From an uncultured Candidatus Pelagibacter sp. (GTDB lineage: Bacteria; Pseudomonadota; Alphaproteobacteria; Pelagibacterales; Pelagibacteraceae), in contig CAJWKX010000047.1 of assembly GCA_913043015.1 (NCBI GenBank), positions 1 to 5,508 on the forward strand: a stretch of 5,508 bases of DNA. Reading direction: 5' to 3'. Both the position numbers and the translations under genes were made by a program. The first letter of the stretch is position 1. Each line of letters starts with the position of its first letter. The notes beneath the pieces were generated by a model. The model worked only from the letters and a program-made list of their open reading frames with translations, did not search any database and was not told where the DNA came from. This document shows, one piece after another, positions 1-5,508 of the stretch.

Positions 1-609
1 CTTATAATTAGCTAAAAATATTAAATTTTCTATTTCCTCTTTGATTTTTAAATATTTACTGGAATAATTGATAATTTTTTCGTCTGCAAAGCAATTTATG
101 ATAAAATAAATTTTTTTCACTAAATTATCATGAATTACAAGGGTTCTAGGTCTAAGTATTCTTGAATCTGGAATTTTTAAATCATCCTTGCAAGAATTTG
201 GAATTTTTTCAATATATCTAATGATATCATATGAAAAATATCCAGATAATATTGAACTTATTGGTGGTAAGGATTTTGGAATTTTAAATTTGAATTCTTC
301 AATTATTTTTTCAATAATATTTTTTGGCTTACCATTAATTTTTGTTTTGTTTTTTTTACTATCATATTTATAACAATTGCTATTATTAAATTCCCAGATT
401 TTATCAGGATTTTTTCCAAAAATAGTATATCTTCCTTTGATTTTACCTTTTTCGACCGATTCAAAAACAAAACTATTTTTATCTATTAAAAAATTATCAA
501 TAAGGTTTAATACTTCTTTTTCTCCATCAGTTACAATTGAAGCAAAAATTATTTGATTTTTCTTTTTCTTATGAAGAAGTTTAAATCTTTTTAAATTTAC
601 ATTTAACAT
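1..609 (-). CDS. trpE: Anthranilate synthase component I (TrpE), N-terminal part, cut by the left window edge
   Basis: This is the large subunit of anthranilate synthase, which with the TrpG glutaminase turns chorismate and glutamine into anthranilate, the first step of tryptophan synthesis in the cytoplasm. The reverse strand reads without a stop from ATG at 609-607 to base 1, giving 203 residues of a protein usually near 500. Only the N-terminal regulatory domain is present; the chorismate-binding catalytic domain lies beyond the edge. Recognisable blocks are FVFESVEKGKIKGRYTIFG (residues 47-65), matching the family LLES element whose Glu-Ser (here E50-S51) belongs to the tryptophan feedback site, and LPPISSILSGYFSYDIIRYI (114-133), matching the family G-[YL]-F-x-YD block. 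Retention of E50-S51 suggests feedback inhibition is kept (inference). The ATG overlaps the ppiD stop by one base (TAATG), implying co-transcription and coupled translation. No separate promoter or trp leader fits between the genes. TrpE is preferred over the related PabB from these N-terminal blocks and the ppiD linkage. Confidence 0.93.
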   Translation of the reverse strand, partial: MLNVNLKRFKLLHKKKKNQIIFASIVTDGEKEVLNLIDNFLIDKNSFVFESVEKGKIKGRYTIFGKNPDKIWEFNNSNCYKYDSKKNKTKINGKPKNIIEKIIEEFKFKIPKSLPPISSILSGYFSYDIIRYIEKIPNSCKDDLKIPDSRILRPRTLVIHDNLVKKIYFIINCFADEKIINYSSKYLKIKEEIENLIFLANYK

Positions 610-2036
610 TATCTAAAATTGTTTTTAAATCTTTCTAGTGTATTTTGATTTATCTTTATTTTATATTTATCGTTAACTAAAGAATTATAAGAGCTAGATA
701 GGTCATTCCTAATTTGAATGTTAGCTTGTTGCGTATAATTAGATAAATCATTTGTATTTTTTGATAAATTATTTGATAAAACATTTTCAATTTTAGATAA
801 ATAAACATTGTTATTTTTATCACTCATCAGCAAAAAATTGTTTTCTGGCAATGAATAGAGCAATTTAATTGAATCTAAAGTGAATAAGTCACTTTTTTTT
901 ATTGAGTTAATTTTAATTTTTTTTATTAAATTTTTATTATTTACTAACCCAATAAAATCATAATTTTTAAAACTTTTGTTTTGAATTTTCAATAATAAAT
1001 CACTGTTATAATCGAATTTGTTTTTTTCAAATAAATTATTTTTTACTGACTCAATAAAATCAAAATCATTCTTTTCAGGCAAAACTTTCTTAATGCTCTC
1101 TATTTCATACAATAAATAAAAATCATTTTTGTCTACTATCTGAATTTTATCTTGATCTCTTTTCTGGTAAATTTCTTTAAAAATAAGATCTTGATTATTG
1201 CTATATTTAAAGTCTTTTATTTTAGAAACTTGTAAATTGAAATTAGATGATATTTCTTTAAAGCTATAGCCATTTAATATTTGATTTTCTAGTTCATCAA
1301 TTTTTGAAAAGAAATTTTTGCTAAATTCTTTTTCTTGGACAAGATTTTGAGGGGTAATTTTTACGTAAGTAAAATCAATTAATTCTCTTTTTAATTTTTC
1401 TTCATTTTCTTTAATAAAAGTTTCTATTTCATCATTGTTAAATTCGTCTTTTTTTTTGTACACTTCGTTCAAATTTAAATATGACAATTCTATTTCTTTG
1501 GTTTGATTCCTAAATGTTTTATTAGCAATAAAATATGGAGATTTAATTCCTCCACTTATATATTTAAAAAGTTCTTTTTTAAGCTCATTTTTTTTTAATC
1601 TAATTTCAAAATCTGTGACAGAAATATTATTTTCTAATAAGAATTTTTCATATTTTAATCTTGAAAATTTGTTTTTTTCATCATGAAAACTTTTATCTTT
1701 TTTTATACTTTCAGCTAATGCATTGTCCGAAATCAAAATATTTAGATCTTTAATTTCTAAATCAATTAGCGTATTCGAAACTAATCCTTTTAATAATTCT
1801 TCAAGTATATTGTTATTAATGTTTTCTTTAATTATATCAGAATTTATTTTTGAGTTATTAATATAATTGACAAAATCTTTTGTTGAAATATTAAAATTAT
1901 TTATTTTTGCTATACTGTTTATATTTCCTCCACTAAAAACGCTTCCCATACCCCAAAATACAAATGGCACGATGATAATAGCTACTAATATGGTTGCTAA
2001 TTTACCTTTAGAAAAACTTCTTAATTTATTCAGCAT
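609..2036 (-). CDS. ppiD: PpiD-like inner-membrane-anchored periplasmic chaperone (SurA N-terminal domain family)
   Basis: This is a 475-residue PpiD/SurA-family protein, probably a membrane-tethered periplasmic chaperone acting on exported proteins. The N-terminus is a short basic stretch (MLNKLRSFSKGK) followed by one hydrophobic segment (about residues 13-34) containing IIVPFVFWGMGSVFSGG, which is typical of alphaproteobacterial PpiD. This predicts an N-in anchor with the remainder in the periplasm. Residues about 40-180 fit a SurA-type N-terminal domain: IAKINNFNISTKDF, then helices with LVSNTLIDLEIKDLNI (85-100) and the F-x-Y-x-x-F-L-x-x-N pattern near 124-136. Residues about 218-320 occupy the place of the parvulin domain, but I see none of its usual motifs. 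The C-terminal part (320-475) is Lys/Asn-rich with no motif I recognise. E. coli PpiD is about 620 residues, so this form is short. The start at 2036 is favoured because the basic residues and anchor follow at once. No Shine-Dalgarno sequence is visible. It is upstream of trpE and overlaps it by one base. Confidence 0.88.
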   Translation of the reverse strand: MLNKLRSFSKGKLATILVAIIIVPFVFWGMGSVFSGGNINSIAKINNFNISTKDFVNYINNSKINSDIIKENINNNILEELLKGLVSNTLIDLEIKDLNILISDNALAESIKKDKSFHDEKNKFSRLKYEKFLLENNISVTDFEIRLKKNELKKELFKYISGGIKSPYFIANKTFRNQTKEIELSYLNLNEVYKKKDEFNNDEIETFIKENEEKLKRELIDFTYVKITPQNLVQEKEFSKNFFSKIDELENQILNGYSFKEISSNFNLQVSKIKDFKYSNNQDLIFKEIYQKRDQDKIQIVDKNDFYLLYEIESIKKVLPEKNDFDFIESVKNNLFEKNKFDYNSDLLLKIQNKSFKNYDFIGLVNNKNLIKKIKINSIKKSDLFTLDSIKLLYSLPENNFLLMSDKNNNVYLSKIENVLSNNLSKNTNDLSNYTQQANIQIRNDLSSSYNSLVNDKYKIKINQNTLERFKNNFR

Positions 2037-2093
2037 AAAAAATGTTTATTTATTGAACTATAAAAAACAAACCTATAAATTAATTTACAGTTA
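2037..2093. promoter_or_regulatory. Divergent intergenic region with start signals for ppiD-trpE and tpiA
   Basis: These 57 bases separate two divergent gene groups, so promoters for both directions should lie here or in the flanking gene ends. On the plus strand, TTGAAC (2053-2058) and TATAAA (2074-2079) resemble sigma-70 boxes, but their 15-base spacing is short and the start would fall within about 10 bases of the tpiA ATG. On the minus strand, TATAGT (2062-2057) is a fair -10 box for ppiD, about 20 bases before its ATG, without a good -35 partner. In DNA this AT-rich such matches arise easily by chance. I see no operator, riboswitch or hairpin, and no ribosome binding site ahead of either ATG. 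Confidence 0.4.
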
Positions 2094-2846
2094 ATGACAA
2101 ATAATAATATGTATTTTATAGCTAATTGGAAAATGTTTGGAAATTTAAAATCCATAAATTCAATAAAAAATGTCATTAATTTATCAACAAAATTAAAATA
2201 TAGAAAAGCTAAAATTATATATTGTCCACCATACACTCTTCTTGACCAGTTTGTAAAAAAAACAATTAAAACAAAAATAGATATTGGGGCACAAGATTGT
2301 CATACTCATCAAAATTATGGAGCTTTTACTGGCTCTATAAATGCAAAGATGATTAAGAATGCTGGATCAAAATTTATCATTATAGGGCACTCAGAAAATA
2401 GAAATACCGGAGATACAAATAAAATTATAAATCTAAAGATTAAATCATCGCTTAATGAAAAATTAAAAATCATATTTTGTATTGGTGAAACTTTAAAAGA
2501 AAAGAAAAACAAAAAAACAAATCAAGTTATAAATACGCAGATTAAAAAAGGTTTAAAAGATATAAAAAAAATAAATAACATTATATTTGCGTATGAACCT
2601 GTCTGGTCTATAGGAACAGATATAATTCCAGAGTTAGATGATTTAAGGAATCAAGTTAAGAAAATAAAATTTTTTATTAAAAAAACTTATAAAGTGAAAA
2701 ATCCATTAGTTTTATACGGAGGATCGGTAAATCCCAAAAATATATTATCATTAAGAGAAATAAGCTTAATAAATGGTTTTTTAATAGGTGCTGCTTCACA
2801 AAATTCAAAGAAATTTATTGATATCATTAAAAAAACTATTAATTAG
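2094..2846 (+). CDS. tpiA: Triosephosphate isomerase
   Basis: This cytoplasmic enzyme interconverts dihydroxyacetone phosphate and glyceraldehyde 3-phosphate in glycolysis and gluconeogenesis. The protein has 250 residues, the usual length for this (beta/alpha)8 barrel. Key residues are present: N11 and K13 in ANWKM, the electrophile H99 in GHSE (98-101), the catalytic base E168 in AYEPVW (166-171), FCIGE (128-132) and the phosphate-loop GGSV (209-212). GAQD (65-68) and GAFTG (76-80) are also family blocks. Some usually conserved positions differ: GHSERR is GHSENR, loop 6 reads IGTD instead of IGTG (D176), and the last phosphate-binding GG is GA (232-233). ATG at 2094 puts N11 and K13 at standard positions; ATG at 2109, directly before the first beta strand, is a possible alternative. 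Neither has a Shine-Dalgarno sequence. It is the first plus-strand gene after the divergent gap and probably heads the tpiA-secG-pyrG-kdsA transcription unit. Confidence 0.96.
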   Translation: MTNNNMYFIANWKMFGNLKSINSIKNVINLSTKLKYRKAKIIYCPPYTLLDQFVKKTIKTKIDIGAQDCHTHQNYGAFTGSINAKMIKNAGSKFIIIGHSENRNTGDTNKIINLKIKSSLNEKLKIIFCIGETLKEKKNKKTNQVINTQIKKGLKDIKKINNIIFAYEPVWSIGTDIIPELDDLRNQVKKIKFFIKKTYKVKNPLVLYGGSVNPKNILSLREISLINGFLIGAASQNSKKFIDIIKKTIN

Positions 2847-2851
2847 TCTTC

Positions 2852-3154
2852 ATGGAAAATATTTTACTAGGAACAAATATAGTCCTGGCAGTTATACTTG
2901 TGCTTTTGGTTTTGTTTCAAAAATCAGAAGGAGGAGCACTTGGTATAGGTGTTTCTCAAGATAATTTTATGTTTTCAAGATCTGCTGGAAACTTTTTCAC
3001 TAAAGCAACTGCTATAGTTGCCACATTATTTATAATTTGCAGTTTAGGATTAACCATTATTTCTAGAGAAGAATTAACTCCGACCATGTCTGTAATTGAT
3101 AAAATTGAAGAAAATACAGACGATGCTCCAAAAATTCCTGAAAATAATAATTAA
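2852..3154 (+). CDS. secG: Preprotein translocase subunit SecG
   Basis: SecG is the small accessory subunit of the SecYEG channel in the inner membrane and stimulates SecA-driven export. The protein has 100 residues (E. coli SecG has 110). It has two hydrophobic segments, about residues 4-22 and 52-71. Between them lies the conserved loop: LVLFQKSEGGALGIG (19-33), then FSRSAGNFFTKATAIVATLF (41-60), a pattern typical of alphaproteobacterial SecG, in which a serine- and glycine-containing stretch leads into the second segment. The tail (about 73-100) is hydrophilic, acidic and Asn/Pro-rich, as is common and poorly conserved in the family. The ATG is 5 bases after the tpiA stop with no Shine-Dalgarno sequence, so it is probably translated from the tpiA message. 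The tpiA-secG-pyrG order is widely conserved in alphaproteobacteria, which supports the call for such a short protein. Confidence 0.94.
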   Translation: MENILLGTNIVLAVILVLLVLFQKSEGGALGIGVSQDNFMFSRSAGNFFTKATAIVATLFIICSLGLTIISREELTPTMSVIDKIEENTDDAPKIPENNN

Positions 3155-3194
3155 TTCTTTTCATTTGATAAATTAATAGCTATAACGTAATTCC
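3155..3194 (+). promoter_or_regulatory. secG-pyrG gap with a weak possible pyrG promoter
   Basis: This is the longest gap (40 bases) in the plus-strand gene row. TATAAC at 3181-3186 matches five of six bases of a -10 box, and TTTTCA at 3158-3163 is a weak -35 match at 17-base spacing. Transcription would then begin only a few bases before the pyrG ATG, giving an almost leaderless message. There is no Shine-Dalgarno sequence before pyrG and no strong hairpin or T-tract terminator after secG, so read-through from tpiA-secG is also likely. Chance matches are common in DNA this AT-rich. Confidence 0.25.
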
Positions 3195-4808
3195 ATGGCG
3201 CGATATATATTTGTCACTGGCGGCGTGGTATCATCTCTAGGAAAAGGATTGTCATCAGCATCACTGGCCTATCTACTAAAATCGCAAGGTTTTAAAGTTA
3301 GAGTTAGAAAGATGGATCCTTATCTCAATGTAGATCCAGGAACTATGAGTCCATTTCAGCATGGCGAAGTTTTTGTAACTGATGATGGCGCTGAAACGGA
3401 TCTCGATCTAGGACACTACGAAAGATTTACAAATATTTCTGCTAAACAATCTGATAATATTACAGCTGGCAGAATATACAGTGATATTATAAAGAAAGAA
3501 CGTAAAGGAAATTATCTTGGAAAAACTGTACAGGTTATTCCTCACGTAACTGATCGGATAAAAGAATTTATCAAATGTGATATTAAAAAAGAAGATTTTG
3601 TAATTTGTGAAGTAGGAGGAACAGTTGGAGACATTGAAAGTCTCCCGTTCTTAGAAGCTATCAGACAGTTTTCTAATGATATAGGAAAAAATAAAACCTT
3701 ATTTATTCATTTAACTTTAGTTCCATTTATGAAATCATCTGATGAAATTAAAACAAAACCCACACAACATTCTGTAAAAGAATTAAGAAGCATAGGTATT
3801 CAACCTGATATAGTTATTTGTAGATCTCAACAGTCGATACCAATTGAGCAAAGAAAAAAAATTTCTTTATTCTGCAATGTACCAATTGAAAATGTTATAG
3901 AAACTGTTGATGTAAGAACAATTTATGAAGCTCCCATAAGTTTTTATAATGAAAAATTAGATAAACAGGTATTAAAATACTTTAAATTAAAACCAAAAAA
4001 AAAAGTAAATTTATTACCTTGGAAAAAAATTACTAACATTGTTCTCAGAACTAAAAAGGAAGTTAATATTGCAATAATAGGAAAATATGTAAATTTAAAA
4101 GATGCTTACAAATCATTGGATGAGGCATTAATTCATGGTGGTATTAATAATAATATCAAAGTCAATTTACTTAGATTAGAGTCAGATAATTTAAAATCCA
4201 ACGAAATAACTAATAAATTAAAAAAAGTATCAGGAATTTTGATCCCTGGAGGATTTGGAAAAAGAGGAACAGAAGGAAAAATCGCGGCAATAAAATATGC
4301 CAGAAATAAAAAAATTCCTTTTTTAGGTATATGTTTTGGAATGCAAATGGCAATAATTGAATATGCAAGAAATGTCTTAAAAATTCAAAAAGCAGGTTCT
4401 AGTGAATTAGATAAAAATTGCTTTCCAGTAATAGGCTTAATTCATGAATGGAATAAAGATGGAAAACTTATTAAAGGCACCAACAAAGATCTTGGTGGCA
4501 CTATGAGATTAGGTTTATATGAGGCTAAATTAAAACACAATTCTTTGATTAAAAATATTTATAAAACAAATTCTATAAATGAAAGACATAGACATAGATA
4601 CGAATTGAACAATAATCTTAAAGATCAGTTTGAGAAAAAAGGATTGATTTTTTCAGGAATGTCACCAGATAATAAGTTGCCTGAAATAATTGAGTTAAAA
4701 AATCATCCATGGTTTATAGGTGTCCAATTTCATCCAGAATTTAAATCTAGACCTTTATCTCCTCATCCATTATTCTCTTCGTTTATCAAAGCTGCAAATT
4801 TCTACTAA
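3195..4808 (+). CDS. pyrG: CTP synthase (glutamine hydrolysing)
   Basis: CTP synthase makes CTP from UTP, ATP and glutamine in the cytoplasm, the last step of pyrimidine nucleotide synthesis. At 537 residues it is full length (the family is about 535-550). The N-terminal synthetase domain (about 1-266) opens with [15 protein letters not shown] (4-18), the P-loop-like ATP site, followed by [14 protein letters not shown] (40-53), [20 protein letters not shown] (56-75) and [12 protein letters not shown] (138-149); D71 and E139 correspond to the Mg-binding acids. A Lys-rich linker (about 264-290) leads to a class I glutaminase domain with PGGFGKRG (351-358), the nucleophile C380 in GICFGMQ (378-384), and H513 and E515 in QFHPEF (511-516), completing the triad. 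The start is the canonical [10 protein letters not shown]. The first 250 bases are richer in G/C than their surroundings, explained by the highly conserved Gly/Val/Asp motifs. A ten-A tract (3995-4004) lies in the linker. The stop overlaps the kdsA start as TAATG. Confidence 0.98.
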   Translation: MARYIFVTGGVVSSLGKGLSSASLAYLLKSQGFKVRVRKMDPYLNVDPGTMSPFQHGEVFVTDDGAETDLDLGHYERFTNISAKQSDNITAGRIYSDIIKKERKGNYLGKTVQVIPHVTDRIKEFIKCDIKKEDFVICEVGGTVGDIESLPFLEAIRQFSNDIGKNKTLFIHLTLVPFMKSSDEIKTKPTQHSVKELRSIGIQPDIVICRSQQSIPIEQRKKISLFCNVPIENVIETVDVRTIYEAPISFYNEKLDKQVLKYFKLKPKKKVNLLPWKKITNIVLRTKKEVNIAIIGKYVNLKDAYKSLDEALIHGGINNNIKVNLLRLESDNLKSNEITNKLKKVSGILIPGGFGKRGTEGKIAAIKYARNKKIPFLGICFGMQMAIIEYARNVLKIQKAGSSELDKNCFPVIGLIHEWNKDGKLIKGTNKDLGGTMRLGLYEAKLKHNSLIKNIYKTNSINERHRHRYELNNNLKDQFEKKGLIFSGMSPDNKLPEIIELKNHPWFIGVQFHPEFKSRPLSPHPLFSSFIKAANFY

Positions 4809-5508
4809 TGGAAAATATAACTGTTAATTGTGAGAATATTGAAATTTCTAATAATAATAAAATTTGTCTTATTGCTGGTCCCTGCCAGTTAGAAACTGAG
4901 CAACATGCAATGGATATGGCGGGTAAAATCAAAGAAATAGCTTCAAAATATAATATTGGATTTATATATAAAACATCTTTCGATAAAGCGAATAGAACAA
5001 GCCTTAAAGGTAAAAGAGGCGCTGGAATAGAAAAATCTTTACCAGTCTTTGATAAAATAAAAAAAGAGCTAAATGTTCCTGTATTAACAGATATCCATAA
5101 TGAGGAGCAATGTTTAATAGTTTCTAAACATATTGATGTTCTGCAAATTCCAGCTTTCTTATGTAGACAAACAGATTTACTTGTAGCTGCTGCGAAAACA
5201 AAAAAAATTATTAATGTAAAAAAAGGTCAATTTCTTGCTCCATGGGATATGGTTAATGTCACAAAGAAAATTTCAGATTCTGGAAATAATAAAATTTTAG
5301 TTACAGAAAGAGGAGCAAGCTTTGGATATAATACATTAGTTTCTGACATGCGATCAATTCCAATAATGGCAAAGAACGGTTATCCAGTTGTTTTCGATGG
5401 AACTCATTCAGTACAACAACCTGGTGGTTTAGGTGAAAAAAGTGGTGGTCAAAGAGAATTTATTGAATACTTAACAAGAGCTGCTGTAGCAGTAGGTGTT
5501 GCTGCTGT
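4808..5508 (+). CDS. kdsA: 3-deoxy-D-manno-octulosonate 8-phosphate synthase (KdsA), metal-dependent type, cut by the right window edge
   Basis: KdsA condenses phosphoenolpyruvate with arabinose 5-phosphate to give KDO 8-phosphate, the committed step to the KDO sugar of the lipopolysaccharide core. From ATG at 4808 the frame is open to the window end, giving 233 residues plus two bases of a protein usually about 270-285 long. Family blocks seen are [10 protein letters not shown] (21-30), [12 protein letters not shown] (54-65), PVLTDIH (91-97), [12 protein letters not shown] (114-125), [14 protein letters not shown] (135-148), [11 protein letters not shown] (165-175) and [19 protein letters not shown] (196-214). 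C26, where E. coli KdsA has Asn, together with H200 and CRQTD, places it in the metal-dependent class like the Aquifex enzyme; the remaining metal ligands (Glu and Asp) lie beyond the edge. The KANR and FDGTHSVQ blocks favour KdsA over the related DAHP synthases. The ATG shares one base with the pyrG stop (TAATG), suggesting coupled translation. KDO is later activated with CTP, the product of PyrG. Confidence 0.96.
   Translation, partial: MENITVNCENIEISNNNKICLIAGPCQLETEQHAMDMAGKIKEIASKYNIGFIYKTSFDKANRTSLKGKRGAGIEKSLPVFDKIKKELNVPVLTDIHNEEQCLIVSKHIDVLQIPAFLCRQTDLLVAAAKTKKIINVKKGQFLAPWDMVNVTKKISDSGNNKILVTERGASFGYNTLVSDMRSIPIMAKNGYPVVFDGTHSVQQPGGLGEKSGGQREFIEYLTRAAVAVGVAA

Noticed and set aside
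188..373. Plus-strand open frame of 61 codons rich in Phe and Ile
   Set aside because: It lies wholly inside trpE on the opposite strand, whose protein matches the family; the hydrophobic reading follows from complementing Lys/Asn codons.
1867..2094. Plus-strand open frame of 75 codons running into the tpiA start
   Set aside because: It is the antisense of the ppiD N-terminus, including its membrane anchor; no family pattern is seen.
2030..2236. Minus-strand open frame of 68 codons upstream of ppiD
   Set aside because: It covers the antisense of the tpiA N-terminus and the divergent gap; no recognisable motif, and its end overlaps the well-supported ppiD start.
2315..2512. Minus-strand open frame of 65 codons
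   Set aside because: It is antisense to the core of tpiA, including GHSE and FCIGE, and has no support of its own.
3149..3178. Inverted AT repeat after secG (ATTAAT on both sides) as a possible terminator
   Set aside because: The stem is only 6-7 A/T pairs around a long loop and lacks a following T tract, and the word is palindromic, so it recurs by chance in this DNA.
3195..3450. G/C-richer start of pyrG as a sign of horizontal transfer
   Set aside because: The bases encode the most conserved Gly/Val/Asp/Pro motifs of CTP synthase, and the gene sits in its usual alphaproteobacterial neighbourhood; amino acid demand explains the shift.
1..5508. A hidden novel system such as a defence island, mobile element, CRISPR array or RNA gene
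   Set aside because: Six core genes cover nearly every base, the longest gaps are 57 and 40 bases, and I see no repeats, transposase, tRNA-like or rRNA-like sequence.

Overview
This is an AT-rich stretch of bacterial chromosome with short gaps, one-base gene overlaps and almost only A/T at third codon positions. Gene content and order match a conserved alphaproteobacterial neighbourhood: ppiD-trpE on one side, tpiA-secG-pyrG-kdsA on the other. Compact genes, strong A/T bias and Lys/Asn/Ile-rich proteins suggest a streamlined marine lineage of the SAR11 (Pelagibacterales) kind. That placement rests on recognising the proteins and their order, not on a search.

Layout. Positions 1-2036 hold two minus-strand genes transcribed leftwards: a PpiD-like periplasmic chaperone (609-2036), then the N-terminal 203 residues of anthranilate synthase component I, TrpE (1-609, cut by the left edge). 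Their stop and start overlap as TAATG. Positions 2037-2093 are a 57-base divergent gap that must carry the start signals for both directions. From 2094 to the right edge four plus-strand genes follow closely: triosephosphate isomerase (tpiA), the SecG translocase subunit (secG), CTP synthase (pyrG), and the first 233 codons of KDO-8-phosphate synthase (kdsA, cut by the right edge). The gaps are 5 bases (tpiA-secG), 40 bases (secG-pyrG) and a one-base TAATG overlap (pyrG-kdsA).

Function. The rightward genes are housekeeping: central carbon metabolism, protein export, CTP supply, and synthesis of KDO for the lipopolysaccharide core. PyrG and KdsA are linked, because CTP is needed to activate KDO as CMP-KDO. 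SecG and the divergent PpiD-like protein both concern proteins crossing or leaving the inner membrane. TrpE begins tryptophan synthesis from chorismate.

I found no mobile element, CRISPR array, RNA gene, phage gene or unknown defence or biosynthetic system. Every stretch longer than 60 bases is explained by a recognisable core gene. The points worth a second look are details inside these genes: a PpiD-like protein without visible parvulin catalytic motifs, a metal-type KdsA, several changed positions around the TpiA active site, a ten-A tract in the pyrG interdomain linker, and start sites without Shine-Dalgarno sequences.
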